From Polycladidibacter hongkongensis (lineage in GTDB: Bacteria > Pseudomonadota > Alphaproteobacteria > Rhizobiales > Stappiaceae): a stretch of 64,000 nucleotides of DNA. Below the pieces are notes generated by a model. The model searched no databases and had not been told where the DNA came from. It saw nothing but the letters and a program-made list of their open reading frames with translations. A program made the position numbers and the translations under genes. Positions 53,967 through 62,959 of this stretch are shown piece after piece. The DNA is taken from the NCBI RefSeq assembly GCF_001561995.1, contig NZ_LLWC01000008.1:62001-126000 (forward strand), written 5' to 3'. Position 1 is the first letter of the stretch. Every line of letters starts with the position of its first letter.

Positions 53967-54230
53967 GTGCACCTCCTGCAAATCGGGGCGCCGCAAACAC
54001 ACCTGCCACACCTACGAATTTCCTATTTGGCGGCAACCCTAGCGCAACTATTTTGCCATGCCAAACCCTTTTAAGCATGCATTCCCTGAGAATTAGGGGA
54101 GACTTAGACGAAAAACAGACTGGCGCTCTCTCAGGAAAACTGCCTAGATTGCAACTACATACTTTTCCTTGCGGGGTTGCACCTAGAGTACACATCGGCA
54201 GCCTCCCAAGTCGTAGCTGAGGAGACTACA

Positions 54231-55433
54231 ATGCCAACCCAAAGCAACGCATCAAAAGATGCTTCCGTCGTCATTGTGAGCGCAACTCGAACACCCATAG
54301 GCTCGTTCAACGGCTCATTCGCAAATACCCCCGCACACGACCTAGGTGCCATCGTCATAAAATCGGCCCTAGAGCAAGCCAAGCTTCCAGCAAACGAGGT
54401 AGACGAAGTTATCTTCGGCCAAGTTCTCACCGCTGGACAAGGGCAAAACCCCGCTCGGATCGCAGCTATCAACGCAGGTCTTTCAGAGGATTCAACCGCC
54501 ATTATCGTTAATCAGGTTTGCGGCTCTGGTTTGCGCACCGTTGCCATGGGCATGCAGCAAATCCTCTCTGGCGATGCGGATATTATCGTTGCAGGTGGCC
54601 AAGAGAACATGAGCCTCTCGCCTCACTGCCAACACCTGCGCTCTGGCGTTAAAATGGGCGACTATAAAATGGTCGACACCATGATTAAGGACGGCCTTTG
54701 GGACGCCTTCAACGGCTATCATATGGGCCAAACAGCAGAAAATGTTGCCCAGAAGTTCCAGATCACCCGTGAGGATCAGGACAGCTTCGCCGTAAGCTCT
54801 CAAAACAAAGCCGAAGCTGCGCAAAAAGCTGGCAAGTTTAAAGAGGAAATCACTCCCGTCACCGTCACAGAACGACGCAAAGAGCGTATCGTTGCTGATG
54901 ATGAATACATCCGCTACGACGCCGACCTCGCGTCCATGACAAAACTACGTCCCGCCTTCATCAAGGATGGCACCGTCACGGCCGCCAACGCATCAGGCCT
55001 AAACGACGGCGCGGCAGCGCTGGTACTCATGAGCGCAGACGAAGCTGCTAAGCGCGGCCTAGAGCCTCTCGCTCGCATCGCCTCATGGGCAACCGCTGGT
55101 GTCGATCCATCGATCATGGGCACAGGCCCGATCCCAGCTTCGCAAAAGGCGATGGAAAAAGCAGGATGGAACGTGGAAGACCTCGATTTGGTAGAGGCCA
55201 ATGAAGCCTTCGCCGCTCAAGCTCTTGCCGTTAACAAAGGCCTCAACCTTGACCCGCAAAAGGTCAATGTCAATGGCGGCGCCATTGCGCTTGGGCACCC
55301 TATCGGCGCATCTGGGGCCCGCGTTCTTGTAACGCTGCTGCACGAGATGAAGCGCCAAGACGCCAAGCGAGGCCTCGCCACATTATGCATCGGCGGCGGT
55401 CAAGGTGTTGCCCTCTGCGTCGAACGCGGGTAA
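54231..55433 (+). CDS. phaA: Acetyl-CoA acetyltransferase (beta-ketothiolase)
   Basis: Condenses two acetyl-CoA into acetoacetyl-CoA, first step of polyhydroxybutyrate synthesis. Thiolase of 400 residues: [16 protein letters not shown] start, nucleophilic Cys in [22 protein letters not shown], and the C-terminal [20 protein letters not shown] (His) and [14 protein letters not shown] (second Cys). TGAGGAGACTACA before ATG 54231. It precedes phaB with a 143-nt gap holding a hairpin. Confidence 0.96.
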   Translation: MPTQSNASKDASVVIVSATRTPIGSFNGSFANTPAHDLGAIVIKSALEQAKLPANEVDEVIFGQVLTAGQGQNPARIAAINAGLSEDSTAIIVNQVCGSGLRTVAMGMQQILSGDADIIVAGGQENMSLSPHCQHLRSGVKMGDYKMVDTMIKDGLWDAFNGYHMGQTAENVAQKFQITREDQDSFAVSSQNKAEAAQKAGKFKEEITPVTVTERRKERIVADDEYIRYDADLASMTKLRPAFIKDGTVTAANASGLNDGAAALVLMSADEAAKRGLEPLARIASWATAGVDPSIMGTGPIPASQKAMEKAGWNVEDLDLVEANEAFAAQALAVNKGLNLDPQKVNVNGGAIALGHPIGASGARVLVTLLHEMKRQDAKRGLATLCIGGGQGVALCVERG

Positions 55434-55490
55434 GCGCAAAACCCTACTAAATACTAGCAAGAAACATAAGATATAAACGCCAGTATATTC

Positions 55491-55521
55491 TAATGGCGAG
55501 GTTGTATTAAGCTCGCCATTA
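55491..55521 (+). other. Hairpin between phaA and phaB
   Basis: A perfect 10-bp stem TAATGGCGAG/CTCGCCATTA with an 11-nt loop sits midway between the two genes. No long T-run follows, so processing or mRNA stability is more likely than full termination. Confidence 0.6.
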
Positions 55522-55576
55522 CTGTTTGCTTGAAATACCTGTTATCTCCCAGTTCTTTTAGGAATGAGGTGTCACT

Positions 55577-56305
55577 ATGGGGAATACTGCAGTAGTTACC
55601 GGCGGAACACGTGGAATAGGCGCAGAAATCGCGATTACTTTACAAAAAAGCGGCTACATAACAGCGGCAACATATGCCGGAAATACAGAGCGCGCCGAAA
55701 AGTTCTCAGAAGAGACTGGAATAAAAGCCTACAAATGGGATGCAGGTTGTCCGCAATCTTGCACACAAGGCATTGCCCAAATCGAGCAAGATCTGGGCCC
55801 AATTGATATCCTGGTAAATAATGCGGGCATCACGCGCGACGGCTGGTTTCACAAAATGGATTTTGACCAGTGGAGCCAAGTCATGCGCACCAATCTGGAT
55901 TCCATGTTTACAATGACCCGGCCAGTCATTTCTGGAATGCGCGAGCGCGGCCATGGCCGAATTATCAATATCTCCTCAATCAATGGTCAGAAAGGCCAGA
56001 TCGGCCAAACCAATTATTCCGCAGCAAAAGCGGGCGTCATTGGCTTTACAAAAGCTCTAGCGCAAGAAAACGCTCGCAAAGGCATTACGGTCAATTGCAT
56101 CTGTCCCGGCTATATAGATACCGATATGGTCTCCGCCGTGCCTGAGAAGGTGCTGGAGAGCATTATTAGCCAAATTCCGGTAGGTCGCTTGGGTAAAGCC
56201 AGCGAGATCGCATCTTTGGTCACCTATCTTTGCTCTCCTGCTGCCGCGTTTATCACCGGCTCGGTTATGACCATCAACGGCGCACAATACATGGCTAACG
56301 GCTAA
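55577..56305 (+). CDS. phaB: Acetoacetyl-CoA reductase
   Basis: Reduces acetoacetyl-CoA to (R)-3-hydroxybutyryl-CoA with NADPH. SDR enzyme of 242 residues with cofactor motif VTGGTRGIGAEIA, NNAGITRD, catalytic Ser in INISSINGQKGQIGQTNYSAAKAG with the Tyr-Lys pair, and CPGYIDTDMV. FHKMDFDQWSQVMRTNLDSMF is typical of PhaB rather than FabG. AATGAGGTGTCACT precedes ATG 55577. phaC is not in the window, so the synthase gene lies elsewhere. Confidence 0.95.
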   Translation: MGNTAVVTGGTRGIGAEIAITLQKSGYITAATYAGNTERAEKFSEETGIKAYKWDAGCPQSCTQGIAQIEQDLGPIDILVNNAGITRDGWFHKMDFDQWSQVMRTNLDSMFTMTRPVISGMRERGHGRIINISSINGQKGQIGQTNYSAAKAGVIGFTKALAQENARKGITVNCICPGYIDTDMVSAVPEKVLESIISQIPVGRLGKASEIASLVTYLCSPAAAFITGSVMTINGAQYMANG

Positions 56306-56325
56306 CCGTATTTCTCAAAGACACA

Positions 56326-56359
56326 AAAAAAGCCGCCCTTTTGCAAGAGCGGCTTTTTT
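56326..56359 (+). terminator. Terminator of phaB
   Basis: An 11-bp stem AAAAAAGCCGC/GCGGCTTTTTT with a 12-nt loop lies about 20 nt past the phaB stop. It may also serve rpmF from the other side. Confidence 0.9.
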
Positions 56360-56386
56360 ATAACCAAACGCGTCTAGCGCTGCAGA

Positions 56387-56569
56387 TTAGTCTTCTTTAA
56401 CCTGCAGGATCTGACGACCACGGTACATACCGGTTTTCAGGTCAACATGGTGCGGACGACGCAGTTCGCCCGAATCCTTGTCTTCCACATATGCCGGCTG
56501 ACCAAGGGCGTCCGCAGAACGGCGAAAGCCGCGCTTCATACGCGTTACTTTTTTCTTTGGAACTGCCAT
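56387..56569 (-). CDS. rpmF: 50S ribosomal protein L32
   Basis: Ribosomal protein bL32 of 60 residues. It starts [17 protein letters not shown], conserved in the family, and lacks the four zinc-binding cysteines of some L32 proteins. ATG 56569 with AGAGAGAG upstream is preferred to a longer reading from 56638 that would add a foreign N-terminus. It stands alone between phaB and mtgA. Confidence 0.96.
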   Translation of the reverse strand: MAVPKKKVTRMKRGFRRSADALGQPAYVEDKDSGELRRPHHVDLKTGMYRGRQILQVKED

Positions 56570-56716
56570 CGTAGCTCTCTCTTGTGCCTTATGCTCACAC
56601 ACCTTTCGGCGTGCAGAGTCAGCGTGCGACGCACGCAAACTTTCAGAATGGCGCGGTTTATACAGGGTTATTGCGCAATATGCCAGCCTAAAACAAAAAT
56701 TTATTTTGCCAATGCT

Positions 56717-57412
56717 TCAAGGCTTGTCGACACAGGCCAAAACACCCCCTGCAATCCGCATTCGCTGCTGGTTTATCCCCGCTAACCGCCGATGTCCAGT
56801 CGTAGGTTGCGCTGGATTCCGCGCAATCGGGTTTGGCAGCGCGGTTGCCAACAGTGACGCCTTGGCTGGACCCAGCTTAGCCGCTGTGCTGCCAAAGTAA
56901 GTTTGCGCCGCAGCCTCTGCGCCAAACACTCCGGGGCCCCACTCGGCAATGTTAAGATACAACTCCAAAATACGGCGCTTGGTCAGCACCGCATCCAGCA
57001 TCACCGCCAACGGCACTTCAAGACCTTTACGAAGGTAACTGCGGTCATTCCAGAGGAAGAGGTTCTTCGCCAACTGCATCGTCAACGTGCTCGCCCCACG
57101 CGCCTTGCCCCCTTCAACCACCTTATCCACCTGACCACGCAGCGCTTGCCAATCAACACCGTTGTGCTGGCAGAACAAGCTATCTTCTGAAACCACCACA
57201 GAGCGCTGTAAATAAACAGAAATTTCCTCCAGCGGCTTATAATCTCGCCAAACAGGTTGGCCGCTCAACATACGCCCGAGCATGAGGGCGGAAACTGGCG
57301 GAAGAAAACTATAAAGCACACTCAGTAAGACAGGTAACAAAGCAAGGCAAAGAACCGCGCGGAAAACCCAGCGCCACACCCTCCATTTATTTTTCGGCAC
57401 TTGCGAACTCAC
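56717..57412 (-). CDS. mtgA: Monofunctional biosynthetic peptidoglycan transglycosylase
   Basis: Inner-membrane GT51 enzyme that polymerises glycan chains of peptidoglycan. The 231 residues hold one N-terminal membrane helix (VWRWVFRAVLCLALLPVLLSVLYS), then the GT51 motifs: VVVSEDSLFCQHNGVDW (catalytic Glu), KARGASTLTMQLAKNLFLW, RKGLEVPLAVMLDAVLTKRRILELYLNIAEWG and FGAEAAAQTYFG. GTG 57412 overlaps the oxyR stop by 4 nt, so it is translationally coupled to oxyR, an uncommon pairing. Confidence 0.95.
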   Translation of the reverse strand: MSSQVPKNKWRVWRWVFRAVLCLALLPVLLSVLYSFLPPVSALMLGRMLSGQPVWRDYKPLEEISVYLQRSVVVSEDSLFCQHNGVDWQALRGQVDKVVEGGKARGASTLTMQLAKNLFLWNDRSYLRKGLEVPLAVMLDAVLTKRRILELYLNIAEWGPGVFGAEAAAQTYFGSTAAKLGPAKASLLATALPNPIARNPAQPTTGHRRLAGINQQRMRIAGGVLACVDKP

Positions 57413-58317
57413 CCTGCCCCCTCACCAGCTAGAAACATCGCCAACTCACCAGCCATCAACCGCGCATTCTTTTCAAAAGATGACTTACGCCGCCACACCA
57501 CACCTAACTGCCGTCCGCTACGCGCCCCTTTTAGGCGAATTAGCCGCAGGCCTGTTCCGCCCGTGACCCCAGCTTCCGCGGCTAACTTGGGTAGCAACGT
57601 GACACCAAGCCCGTTATCCACCATTTGTACAAGAGTTATCAACGAGGTTGCCTGAATATCTTCCTCACCTCCTGCCAACCGTCCCTTCGTTGCCGCCAAA
57701 ACATGGTTGCGCAAACAATGCCCATCTTCCAAAAGCAGCAAACGCTCATTCCCAAGTTCTTCTAGGGCAATCTCCTCGCGAGCCGCCAATGGGTGCTCCG
57801 CCGGAACAGCTAAGAGAAACGCATCCTCACCAACAATCTCAAAATCAAACCCACTAAGCTCATAGGGGAAAGCGATCAAGGCAGCGTCAATGCGCCCCTC
57901 TCTCAAGCTGGAAAGCAGGTTGCGCGTCAAGTCCTCGCGCAAATATAGCTTTAAGGCGGGAAACGCCTCTCTCAATCCAGGCAAAAAACGAGGCAAAACA
58001 AAAGGCGAGATAGATGGAATGACCCCAAGACGAAATCGGCCTGTCAGCGGCTGGTGTTGGGCCTTCACCCCTTGCACCAGCTCTTCTGCATCCCGCAGCA
58101 AAGCCGCACTTTGCGCCAGCACTTTTTCTCCTGTCTCGGTGAGCACCAATTGCTTGCCCGAACGATCAACCAGCGCGCATTCCAAGTTGTCTTCCAACTG
58201 ACGAATAGATGCGGACAACGTCGATTGCGTTATGTGGCAAGCTTCTGCCGCCTTAGAGAACGACAGATGCTCTGCCAGAGCTTTGAAATATTGTAATTGC
58301 CGAAGTGTGGGTAACAT
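57409..58317 (-). CDS. oxyR: LysR-family peroxide regulator, OxyR-like
   Basis: Hydrogen peroxide sensor and transcription activator. The 302-residue protein has the LysR HTH (TLRQLQYFKALAEHLSFSKAAEACHITQSTLSASIRQLED) and OxyR-like LLLLEDGHCLRNH with the reactive Cys at 201 (E. coli C199). The position equivalent to E. coli C208 is Thr210, so the usual disulfide partner is missing. ATG 58317 is used; the longer frame to 58521 runs into the promoter region. It is divergent from ahpC, with a palindromic operator between. Related LysR regulators are possible, but the ahpC context supports OxyR. Confidence 0.9.
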   Translation of the reverse strand: MLPTLRQLQYFKALAEHLSFSKAAEACHITQSTLSASIRQLEDNLECALVDRSGKQLVLTETGEKVLAQSAALLRDAEELVQGVKAQHQPLTGRFRLGVIPSISPFVLPRFLPGLREAFPALKLYLREDLTRNLLSSLREGRIDAALIAFPYELSGFDFEIVGEDAFLLAVPAEHPLAAREEIALEELGNERLLLLEDGHCLRNHVLAATKGRLAGGEEDIQATSLITLVQMVDNGLGVTLLPKLAAEAGVTGGTGLRLIRLKGARSGRQLGVVWRRKSSFEKNARLMAGELAMFLAGEGAG

Positions 58318-58417
58318 CGGTGCGTCAGCATGACACACAGGAATATCTGGAACGAGAATAACTCCAAAATCCCTTGTGTCTCCTTGAGTTATTGCCTGCC
58401 AACACCTTATATCGAAA

Positions 58418-58449
58418 AAAACGATAACACAATTCGTTATTATCGTTTT
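58418..58449. promoter_or_regulatory. Candidate OxyR operator between oxyR and ahpC
   Basis: A perfect 10-bp inverted repeat AAAACGATAA/TTATCGTTTT (58418-58427, 58440-58449) encloses near-symmetric GATAAC and GTTATT. Such dyads are typical LysR-type sites, and ATAAC-N7-GTTAT recalls the ATAG-N7-CTAT arms of OxyR sites. It lies in the 251-nt divergent region, 119 nt from the ahpC start and 100 nt from oxyR. Confidence 0.7.
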
Positions 58450-58568
58450 GACCGATCCGTCCCGACCCTGCATAACAAAATCACTCGCAGCGCAAAGCAC
58501 CTGCGACACAGAATTTCGCACTGCACCACAGTGCTCAATCGCCTAACTCGTCTACAAGGAGAGCCCCT

Positions 58569-59120
58569 ATGCTCGGTATTGGTGAAAAACTGCCTGAATT
58601 TGAAGTTGTTGGTGTTAAACCTGGCTTTAACAACCACGAAGAAAACGGCGAAAGCGCATTTGAAGCGATCACCGAGAAAAGCTTTGAAGGCAAGTGGAAA
58701 GTTATCTTCTTTTACCCAAAAGACTTTACCTTTGTGTGCCCAACCGAAATCGCTGAATTTGCACGCCTTGCTCAGGAATTTGAAGATCGTGATGCCGTCG
58801 TTCTTGGCGGTTCTTCCGACAACGAATTCTGTAAGCTCGCATGGCGCCGTGACCACCCAGATCTCGATAAACTGCCAATCTGGGCATTTGCCGACACCAA
58901 CGGCTCCCTGATCGATGGCCTCGGTGTTCGCTCTCCTGATGGCGTAGCATACCGTTACACCTTCATCGTCGACAACGAGAACACAATCCAGCACGTTTAC
59001 GCAACCAACCTGAACGTTGGCCGTAACCCGAAAGACACGCTGCGCGTTCTCGATGCACTGCAAACCGACGAACTTTGCCCATGTAACCGCGAAGTTGGCG
59101 GCGACGTTATCGCAGCCTAA
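58569..59120 (+). CDS. ahpC: AhpC-type 2-Cys peroxiredoxin
   Basis: Reduces hydrogen peroxide and organic peroxides, with AhpD as likely electron partner. The 183-residue protein has the peroxidatic Cys57 in [14 protein letters not shown] and the resolving cysteines in CPCNRE (C170, C172) near the C-terminus, an AhpC form used with AhpD rather than Ahp[17 protein letters not shown] and [11 protein letters not shown] match the family. AAGGAGAGCC before ATG 58569 fixes the start. Confidence 0.95.
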   Translation: MLGIGEKLPEFEVVGVKPGFNNHEENGESAFEAITEKSFEGKWKVIFFYPKDFTFVCPTEIAEFARLAQEFEDRDAVVLGGSSDNEFCKLAWRRDHPDLDKLPIWAFADTNGSLIDGLGVRSPDGVAYRYTFIVDNENTIQHVYATNLNVGRNPKDTLRVLDALQTDELCPCNREVGGDVIAA

Positions 59121-59140
59121 TCGCCGCACATAACAAACAA

Positions 59141-59172
59141 GCAGTCGCGGGAAAACTGTGCCCCGCGGCTGC
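59141..59172 (+). other. Hairpin between ahpC and ahpD
   Basis: An 11-bp stem GCAGTCGCGGG/CCCGCGGCTGC (one G-T pair) with a 10-nt loop, 20 nt past the ahpC stop. No T-run follows. Likely to stabilise the upstream message or weaken readthrough to ahpD. Confidence 0.65.
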
Positions 59173-59242
59173 CAGTGGCCCCAAGGCTCGCATAACAACA
59201 ACAGACGAGCCAAGACCCTACTTAGTTGATTGGAGAGAACCT

Positions 59243-59764
59243 ATGTCTATCGATAGTTTAAAAGCGGCACTGCCCGATTTTGCCAAAGACGTCCGCCTGA
59301 ATCTTGGCTCCATGGCCACCGATGAAAGCCTCTCTAATCAACAAAAGTATGGCCTCTTCGTTGCCTGCGCCATTTCTTCGCGCAACCAGCAGGTACGCGA
59401 AGCCCTGATAGCTGAAGCAGCGCCGCATCTAACTGCCGAAGCGCTAGAGGCTGCAAAAGCCGCAGCAACCATCATGGGCATGAACAACATCTATTATCGC
59501 TTTGTCCATCTCTCTTCCAATGAGCAGTACAAAACCATGCCAGCCAAGCTACGCATGAACATCATTGGCAAACCGGGCGTCGACAAAGTTGATTTTGAGC
59601 TATGGTCACTCGCAGTATCCGCCATTAATGGCTGCGGCATGTGTATCGATAGCCATGAAGCTATTTTGCGCAAAGCCGGTGTAACCGCAGAAATGGTGCA
59701 GACCGCTGTACGCTTTGCCGCAATCATCCAATCCGCTGCTATCGCGCTGGAAGCAAACGCTTAA
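59243..59764 (+). CDS. ahpD: Alkyl hydroperoxidase AhpD
   Basis: CMD-fold partner that reduces AhpC. The 173-residue protein carries the catalytic [11 protein letters not shown] (C131, C134, H138), the AhpD motif. [24 protein letters not shown] belongs to the same family. TTGGAGAGAAC precedes ATG 59243. It follows ahpC by 122 nt and shares its transcript through a hairpin. No lipoamide adaptor gene lies nearby; reduction in mycobacterial AhpD is by lipoyl-linked enzymes. Confidence 0.95.
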   Translation: MSIDSLKAALPDFAKDVRLNLGSMATDESLSNQQKYGLFVACAISSRNQQVREALIAEAAPHLTAEALEAAKAAATIMGMNNIYYRFVHLSSNEQYKTMPAKLRMNIIGKPGVDKVDFELWSLAVSAINGCGMCIDSHEAILRKAGVTAEMVQTAVRFAAIIQSAAIALEANA

Positions 59765-59795
59765 ACCCCTTAAGCTTTGTGGATTAGTAGCGCTG

Positions 59796-59822
59796 CCCCG
59801 GGCCCTTCGCCCGGGGTTTTTT
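59796..59822 (+). terminator. Terminator of ahpD
   Basis: An 8-bp stem CCCCGGGC/GCCCGGGG with loop CCTTC followed by six T. Confidence 0.93.
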
Positions 59823-59863
59823 ATAGGTTCCTTGGGTCACTGTTAACGGAGATCTCGGGCGCC

Positions 59864-61150
59864 TTACTCAGCCGCGCCCACATCTAGCGCCTGTGCTTCA
59901 TGAAGCGCCCTCATCGGAGCAGGCATCTTGTCAAAGCGCTTGTTCAGTTCCCGTTCCCGCTTATCTATATAGCCCCGTAAGATAGGCACAGCATCCCGTT
60001 CCTTGGCGAGCATCAACTGAAACACCATCGTAGGCCCCAGTAGGAACCCAAGCTCCACGCTGGTGAGATAAAGCTCCCACATCCGGCAAAATCGTTCGTC
60101 ATATAGTTCGCGGATCTTACTGCGGTTCCGCTCGAATTTCCGCCGCCAATCGCGAACAGTGTAGTAGTAGTGCAGCCGAAGCACTTCGTTATCGCAGACC
60201 CATAAGCCCTGCTTTTCAACAGCAGCAAACACCTCGGACAAAGCAGGACAGTACCCACCAGGGAATATATATTTAGCCAAGAAGGGGCCCGTGACCCCCG
60301 GCGGCGTGTACCGGCCGATGCTGTGAATAAGCGCCGATCCGTTCGGCTTTAAACAATCGCGAACCCTAGCAAAATACTGCTCGTAATTGCCAATCCCCAC
60401 ATGCTCCATCATACCAACCGAGACAACCTTATCGTACTGCCCCTCAAACTCGCGGTAATCTACACAAAGAAACTCCACCTTGTCGGCAACGCCCGCCAGC
60501 TCCACACGCTTTTGCGCCACAGCGATCTGCTCGCGCGATACATTCAGCGATGTTACTTGCGCGCCTGCCTGCGCCAGCCTGATTGCCAAAGAACCCCAAC
60601 CACCCCCAATTTCCAGCAGGCTTTGCCCCTCGCGCAAGTCAAGCTTGGCAACGATGTGGTTTAGCTTTGCGTTCTGTGCATCCTCGAGAGGCGTCTCGGG
60701 GCTCTCGTAATATCCGCAGCTGTAGTTCATCCCGCCATCGAGAAACAGCTCGTATAGCTCCGCAGAAAGATCATAGTGATGGCGCACATGCTGCTTGTCC
60801 CGTCGCACGTCCAGCCGCTGCTTGCGTCGTGTATGTCCTTCTTTAAACGCGAGCAACAACCGATGTAGCAAGTGGTTGGACATCGGCCCTTCATTTGCCA
60901 TTATAACCGACATGACATCAATAAGGCTCGAACCATCGGCAATGGTAAGTTCCCCATCCATATAGGCTTCGGCGAGTTTCAACTCAGGGTCTATCATGGC
61001 ACGGTATGGCAAGCTTTGGCTATGAATACGCAGTGCGCCGCCGGGTTCCTCGGTAATATCACCGAATACGTGACGCCCACCCTTCGCATCAATAATCGTC
61101 AAATGACCCTTCCTGATAAAGGATCCAAGAATATTCCCTAGTGCCTGCAT
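59864..61150 (-). CDS. cfa: Cyclopropane-fatty-acyl-phospholipid synthase
   Basis: Methylates the double bond of membrane phospholipid acyl chains with SAM. The 428-residue protein has the N-terminal domain (LPYRAMIDPELKLAEAYMDGEL), the SAM motif QSLLEIGGGWGSLAIRLAQAG and downstream signature MMEHVGIGNYEQYFARVRDCLKPNG, YIFPGGYCP and LHYYYTVRDWRRKFERN. The C-terminal end is charged. ATG 61150 follows GGGGGCAAATC. It is divergent from ispA and convergent with ahpD. Other CFA-fold enzymes cannot be strictly excluded. Confidence 0.93.
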   Translation of the reverse strand: MQALGNILGSFIRKGHLTIIDAKGGRHVFGDITEEPGGALRIHSQSLPYRAMIDPELKLAEAYMDGELTIADGSSLIDVMSVIMANEGPMSNHLLHRLLLAFKEGHTRRKQRLDVRRDKQHVRHHYDLSAELYELFLDGGMNYSCGYYESPETPLEDAQNAKLNHIVAKLDLREGQSLLEIGGGWGSLAIRLAQAGAQVTSLNVSREQIAVAQKRVELAGVADKVEFLCVDYREFEGQYDKVVSVGMMEHVGIGNYEQYFARVRDCLKPNGSALIHSIGRYTPPGVTGPFLAKYIFPGGYCPALSEVFAAVEKQGLWVCDNEVLRLHYYYTVRDWRRKFERNRSKIRELYDERFCRMWELYLTSVELGFLLGPTMVFQLMLAKERDAVPILRGYIDKRERELNKRFDKMPAPMRALHEAQALDVGAAE

Positions 61151-61345
61151 GATTTGCCCCCGCTGAACATCCGCACCTAGCAGGATTTACGATGGCCTAG
61201 AATAGTCGCAGCACTTGTCGCAATCATCCTTCAATTTCCGCAGTATTCCCCAAGGACAGCAGAAGGGCAGCTGTTGTATTTCCTTGACGTTTTTGCGCAG
61301 ATACGACAGGAAAGACCAAACTTCATTCAGCTGCGAGACAACAAC

Positions 61346-62251
61346 GTGACCCCTACTTTGCAAAATGCTCTGGAACAAACCGCAAGCAAGGTAGAAAGCG
61401 TTCTTGCCAATGCGCTGAAAGAAGATGCCCAAGCAAATGAGATCACGCGCCCTCAGCGCCTGACAGATGCCATGCAATATGCCGCACTGGCCGGTGGCAA
61501 GCGCCTGCGCCCCCTGCTGATGGTAGAGGTTGCCAAGCTGTTTGGCCGCGAGGATGATGGCGTTCTCACAGCCGCCGCCGCGCTGGAGTGCATTCATTGC
61601 TACTCTTTGGTGCATGATGATTTGCCAGCGATGGATGATGATGATCTGCGCCGCGGCAAACCGACAACGCATAAGGCTTTTGACGAGGCAACCGCCATTC
61701 TAGCCGGTGATGCTCTGCTCACCTTCGCCTTTGATCTCATTGCCCGTGAAGATGTGCACCAGAGTGCCGCGCTCCGCCTTCAGCTATCGCAAGAGCTCGC
61801 CCGCGCTTCTGGGATTGGCGGCATGGCAGGAGGCCAAATGCTGGATCTCCAATCAGAGCATAGCGACAGAAGCGAAGCGCAGATCCGCACGCTTCAAGCG
61901 ATGAAAACCGGCGCACTCATCCGCTATGCTTGCCGAGCTGGCGCCATGCTTGCTCAAGCCAGCAATGAAGACATAGCCCGCCTCACCCGCTTTGGCGAAA
62001 TTGTTGGCCTCGCCTTCCAGCTTGCCGATGACCTTCTCGACGTCACCTCTGATGCCGCAACCCTTGGCAAAGCCGCCGGAAAAGATGAAGAGCGCGGCAA
62101 AGCGACTTTGGTTGGCCTGATGGGGCAAGAGCATGCCAGAGAAGAGCTTGCCCAACTGATTGATGAAGCAGCAATCTTGCTCGCTCCCTTTGGCAATGAC
62201 GCACGCACTCTCATCGAAATTGCCGATTTTATAGCTAAGCGTACCCACTAG
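61346..62251 (+). CDS. ispA: Short-chain polyprenyl diphosphate synthase (farnesyl type)
   Basis: Condenses dimethylallyl or geranyl diphosphate with isopentenyl diphosphate to C15 or C20 products. The 301-residue protein starting at GTG 61346 has the first aspartate-rich motif LVHDDLPAMDDDDLRRG with its insertion, GGKRLRPLL, and the second motif FQLADDLLD. Length and insertion fit bacterial FPP/GGPP synthases. A longer frame from TTG 61274 gives 24 added residues with no clear site; the choice is uncertain. It is 3 nt from the convergent alkA gene. Confidence 0.92.
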   Translation: MTPTLQNALEQTASKVESVLANALKEDAQANEITRPQRLTDAMQYAALAGGKRLRPLLMVEVAKLFGREDDGVLTAAAALECIHCYSLVHDDLPAMDDDDLRRGKPTTHKAFDEATAILAGDALLTFAFDLIAREDVHQSAALRLQLSQELARASGIGGMAGGQMLDLQSEHSDRSEAQIRTLQAMKTGALIRYACRAGAMLAQASNEDIARLTRFGEIVGLAFQLADDLLDVTSDAATLGKAAGKDEERGKATLVGLMGQEHAREELAQLIDEAAILLAPFGNDARTLIEIADFIAKRTH

Positions 62252-62254
62252 CTG

Positions 62255-62911
62255 TTAAACAGGCAGCAAGTCCTTGCCCTGCTTAATCGCTCCATAATAC
62301 GCCCAAAAGAGCCGCGCTGCGGTGCCTCGATAAGGTGCCCAGCGCAGGGCGATAGCATCAAGCTCCTTGCCCACTGGCTTTTTGTCGAGCCCTTGCAGCA
62401 TCTGCACGGCGTTTTGCAATGCTACATCTCCACTTGGAAAAACATCCGGATGCCCGGCACAAAACAGCAGGAAAACATCTGCCGTCCACGGGCCAATGCC
62501 CTTAATCTTGCAAAGGTGTTTGTGGGCATCCTCTCCACTTTGCTCGCATAAATGCACCAGATCCAGCCCTGCCTGCACCTCCCGCGCGATAGCCTGCAAT
62601 GTCCGCACCTTCGCGCCAGATAGGCCCGCCGCCCGCAGCTCTTCATCTGCAAAACCCAATAGGCGCTCGGGAGTAAATGGCACAATCAAAGCCTCAACAC
62701 GCCCCCATATCGTGCGAGCAGCAGCAACAGAAAGCAGCTGCGACACCACAATATTGCAAAGACTTGGAAAATCAGCAGCCCGCCGGCGTAATGGCAGCTC
62801 GCCAGCAACCTCCACCGCTTCGCTTAAACCCGGGTCCACCAGTAACAACGCGGCCAAATCCCGCTGCAAATCAGCTAGTTCATTTATCGGAGCCATGGAT
62901 TTTTCACTCAT
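62255..62911 (-). CDS. DNA-3-methyladenine glycosylase II family protein
   Basis: HhH-GPD glycosylase, AlkA type, for repair of alkylated bases. The 218-residue protein has the helix-hairpin-helix CKIKGIGPWTADVFLLFCAGHPDVFPSGDVAL, whose FPSGDVAL Asp is the catalytic residue, and ADFPSLCNIVVSQLLSVAAARTIWGRVEA near the start. It is short, without the extra N-terminal domain of E. coli AlkA. ATG 62911 with GCGAG upstream. It lies convergent with ispA and divergent from gluQ. Confidence 0.92.
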   Translation of the reverse strand: MSEKSMAPINELADLQRDLAALLLVDPGLSEAVEVAGELPLRRRAADFPSLCNIVVSQLLSVAAARTIWGRVEALIVPFTPERLLGFADEELRAAGLSGAKVRTLQAIAREVQAGLDLVHLCEQSGEDAHKHLCKIKGIGPWTADVFLLFCAGHPDVFPSGDVALQNAVQMLQGLDKKPVGKELDAIALRWAPYRGTAARLFWAYYGAIKQGKDLLPV

Positions 62912-62959
62912 CTCGCGCTAGGCATAAATCATTACTCGCATTCTAGCCAAAGATACCGC

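Noticed and set aside
58318-58521. N-terminal extension of the oxyR frame
   Set aside because: It would place the operator and promoter inside the gene; the LysR domain starts right at ATG 58317.
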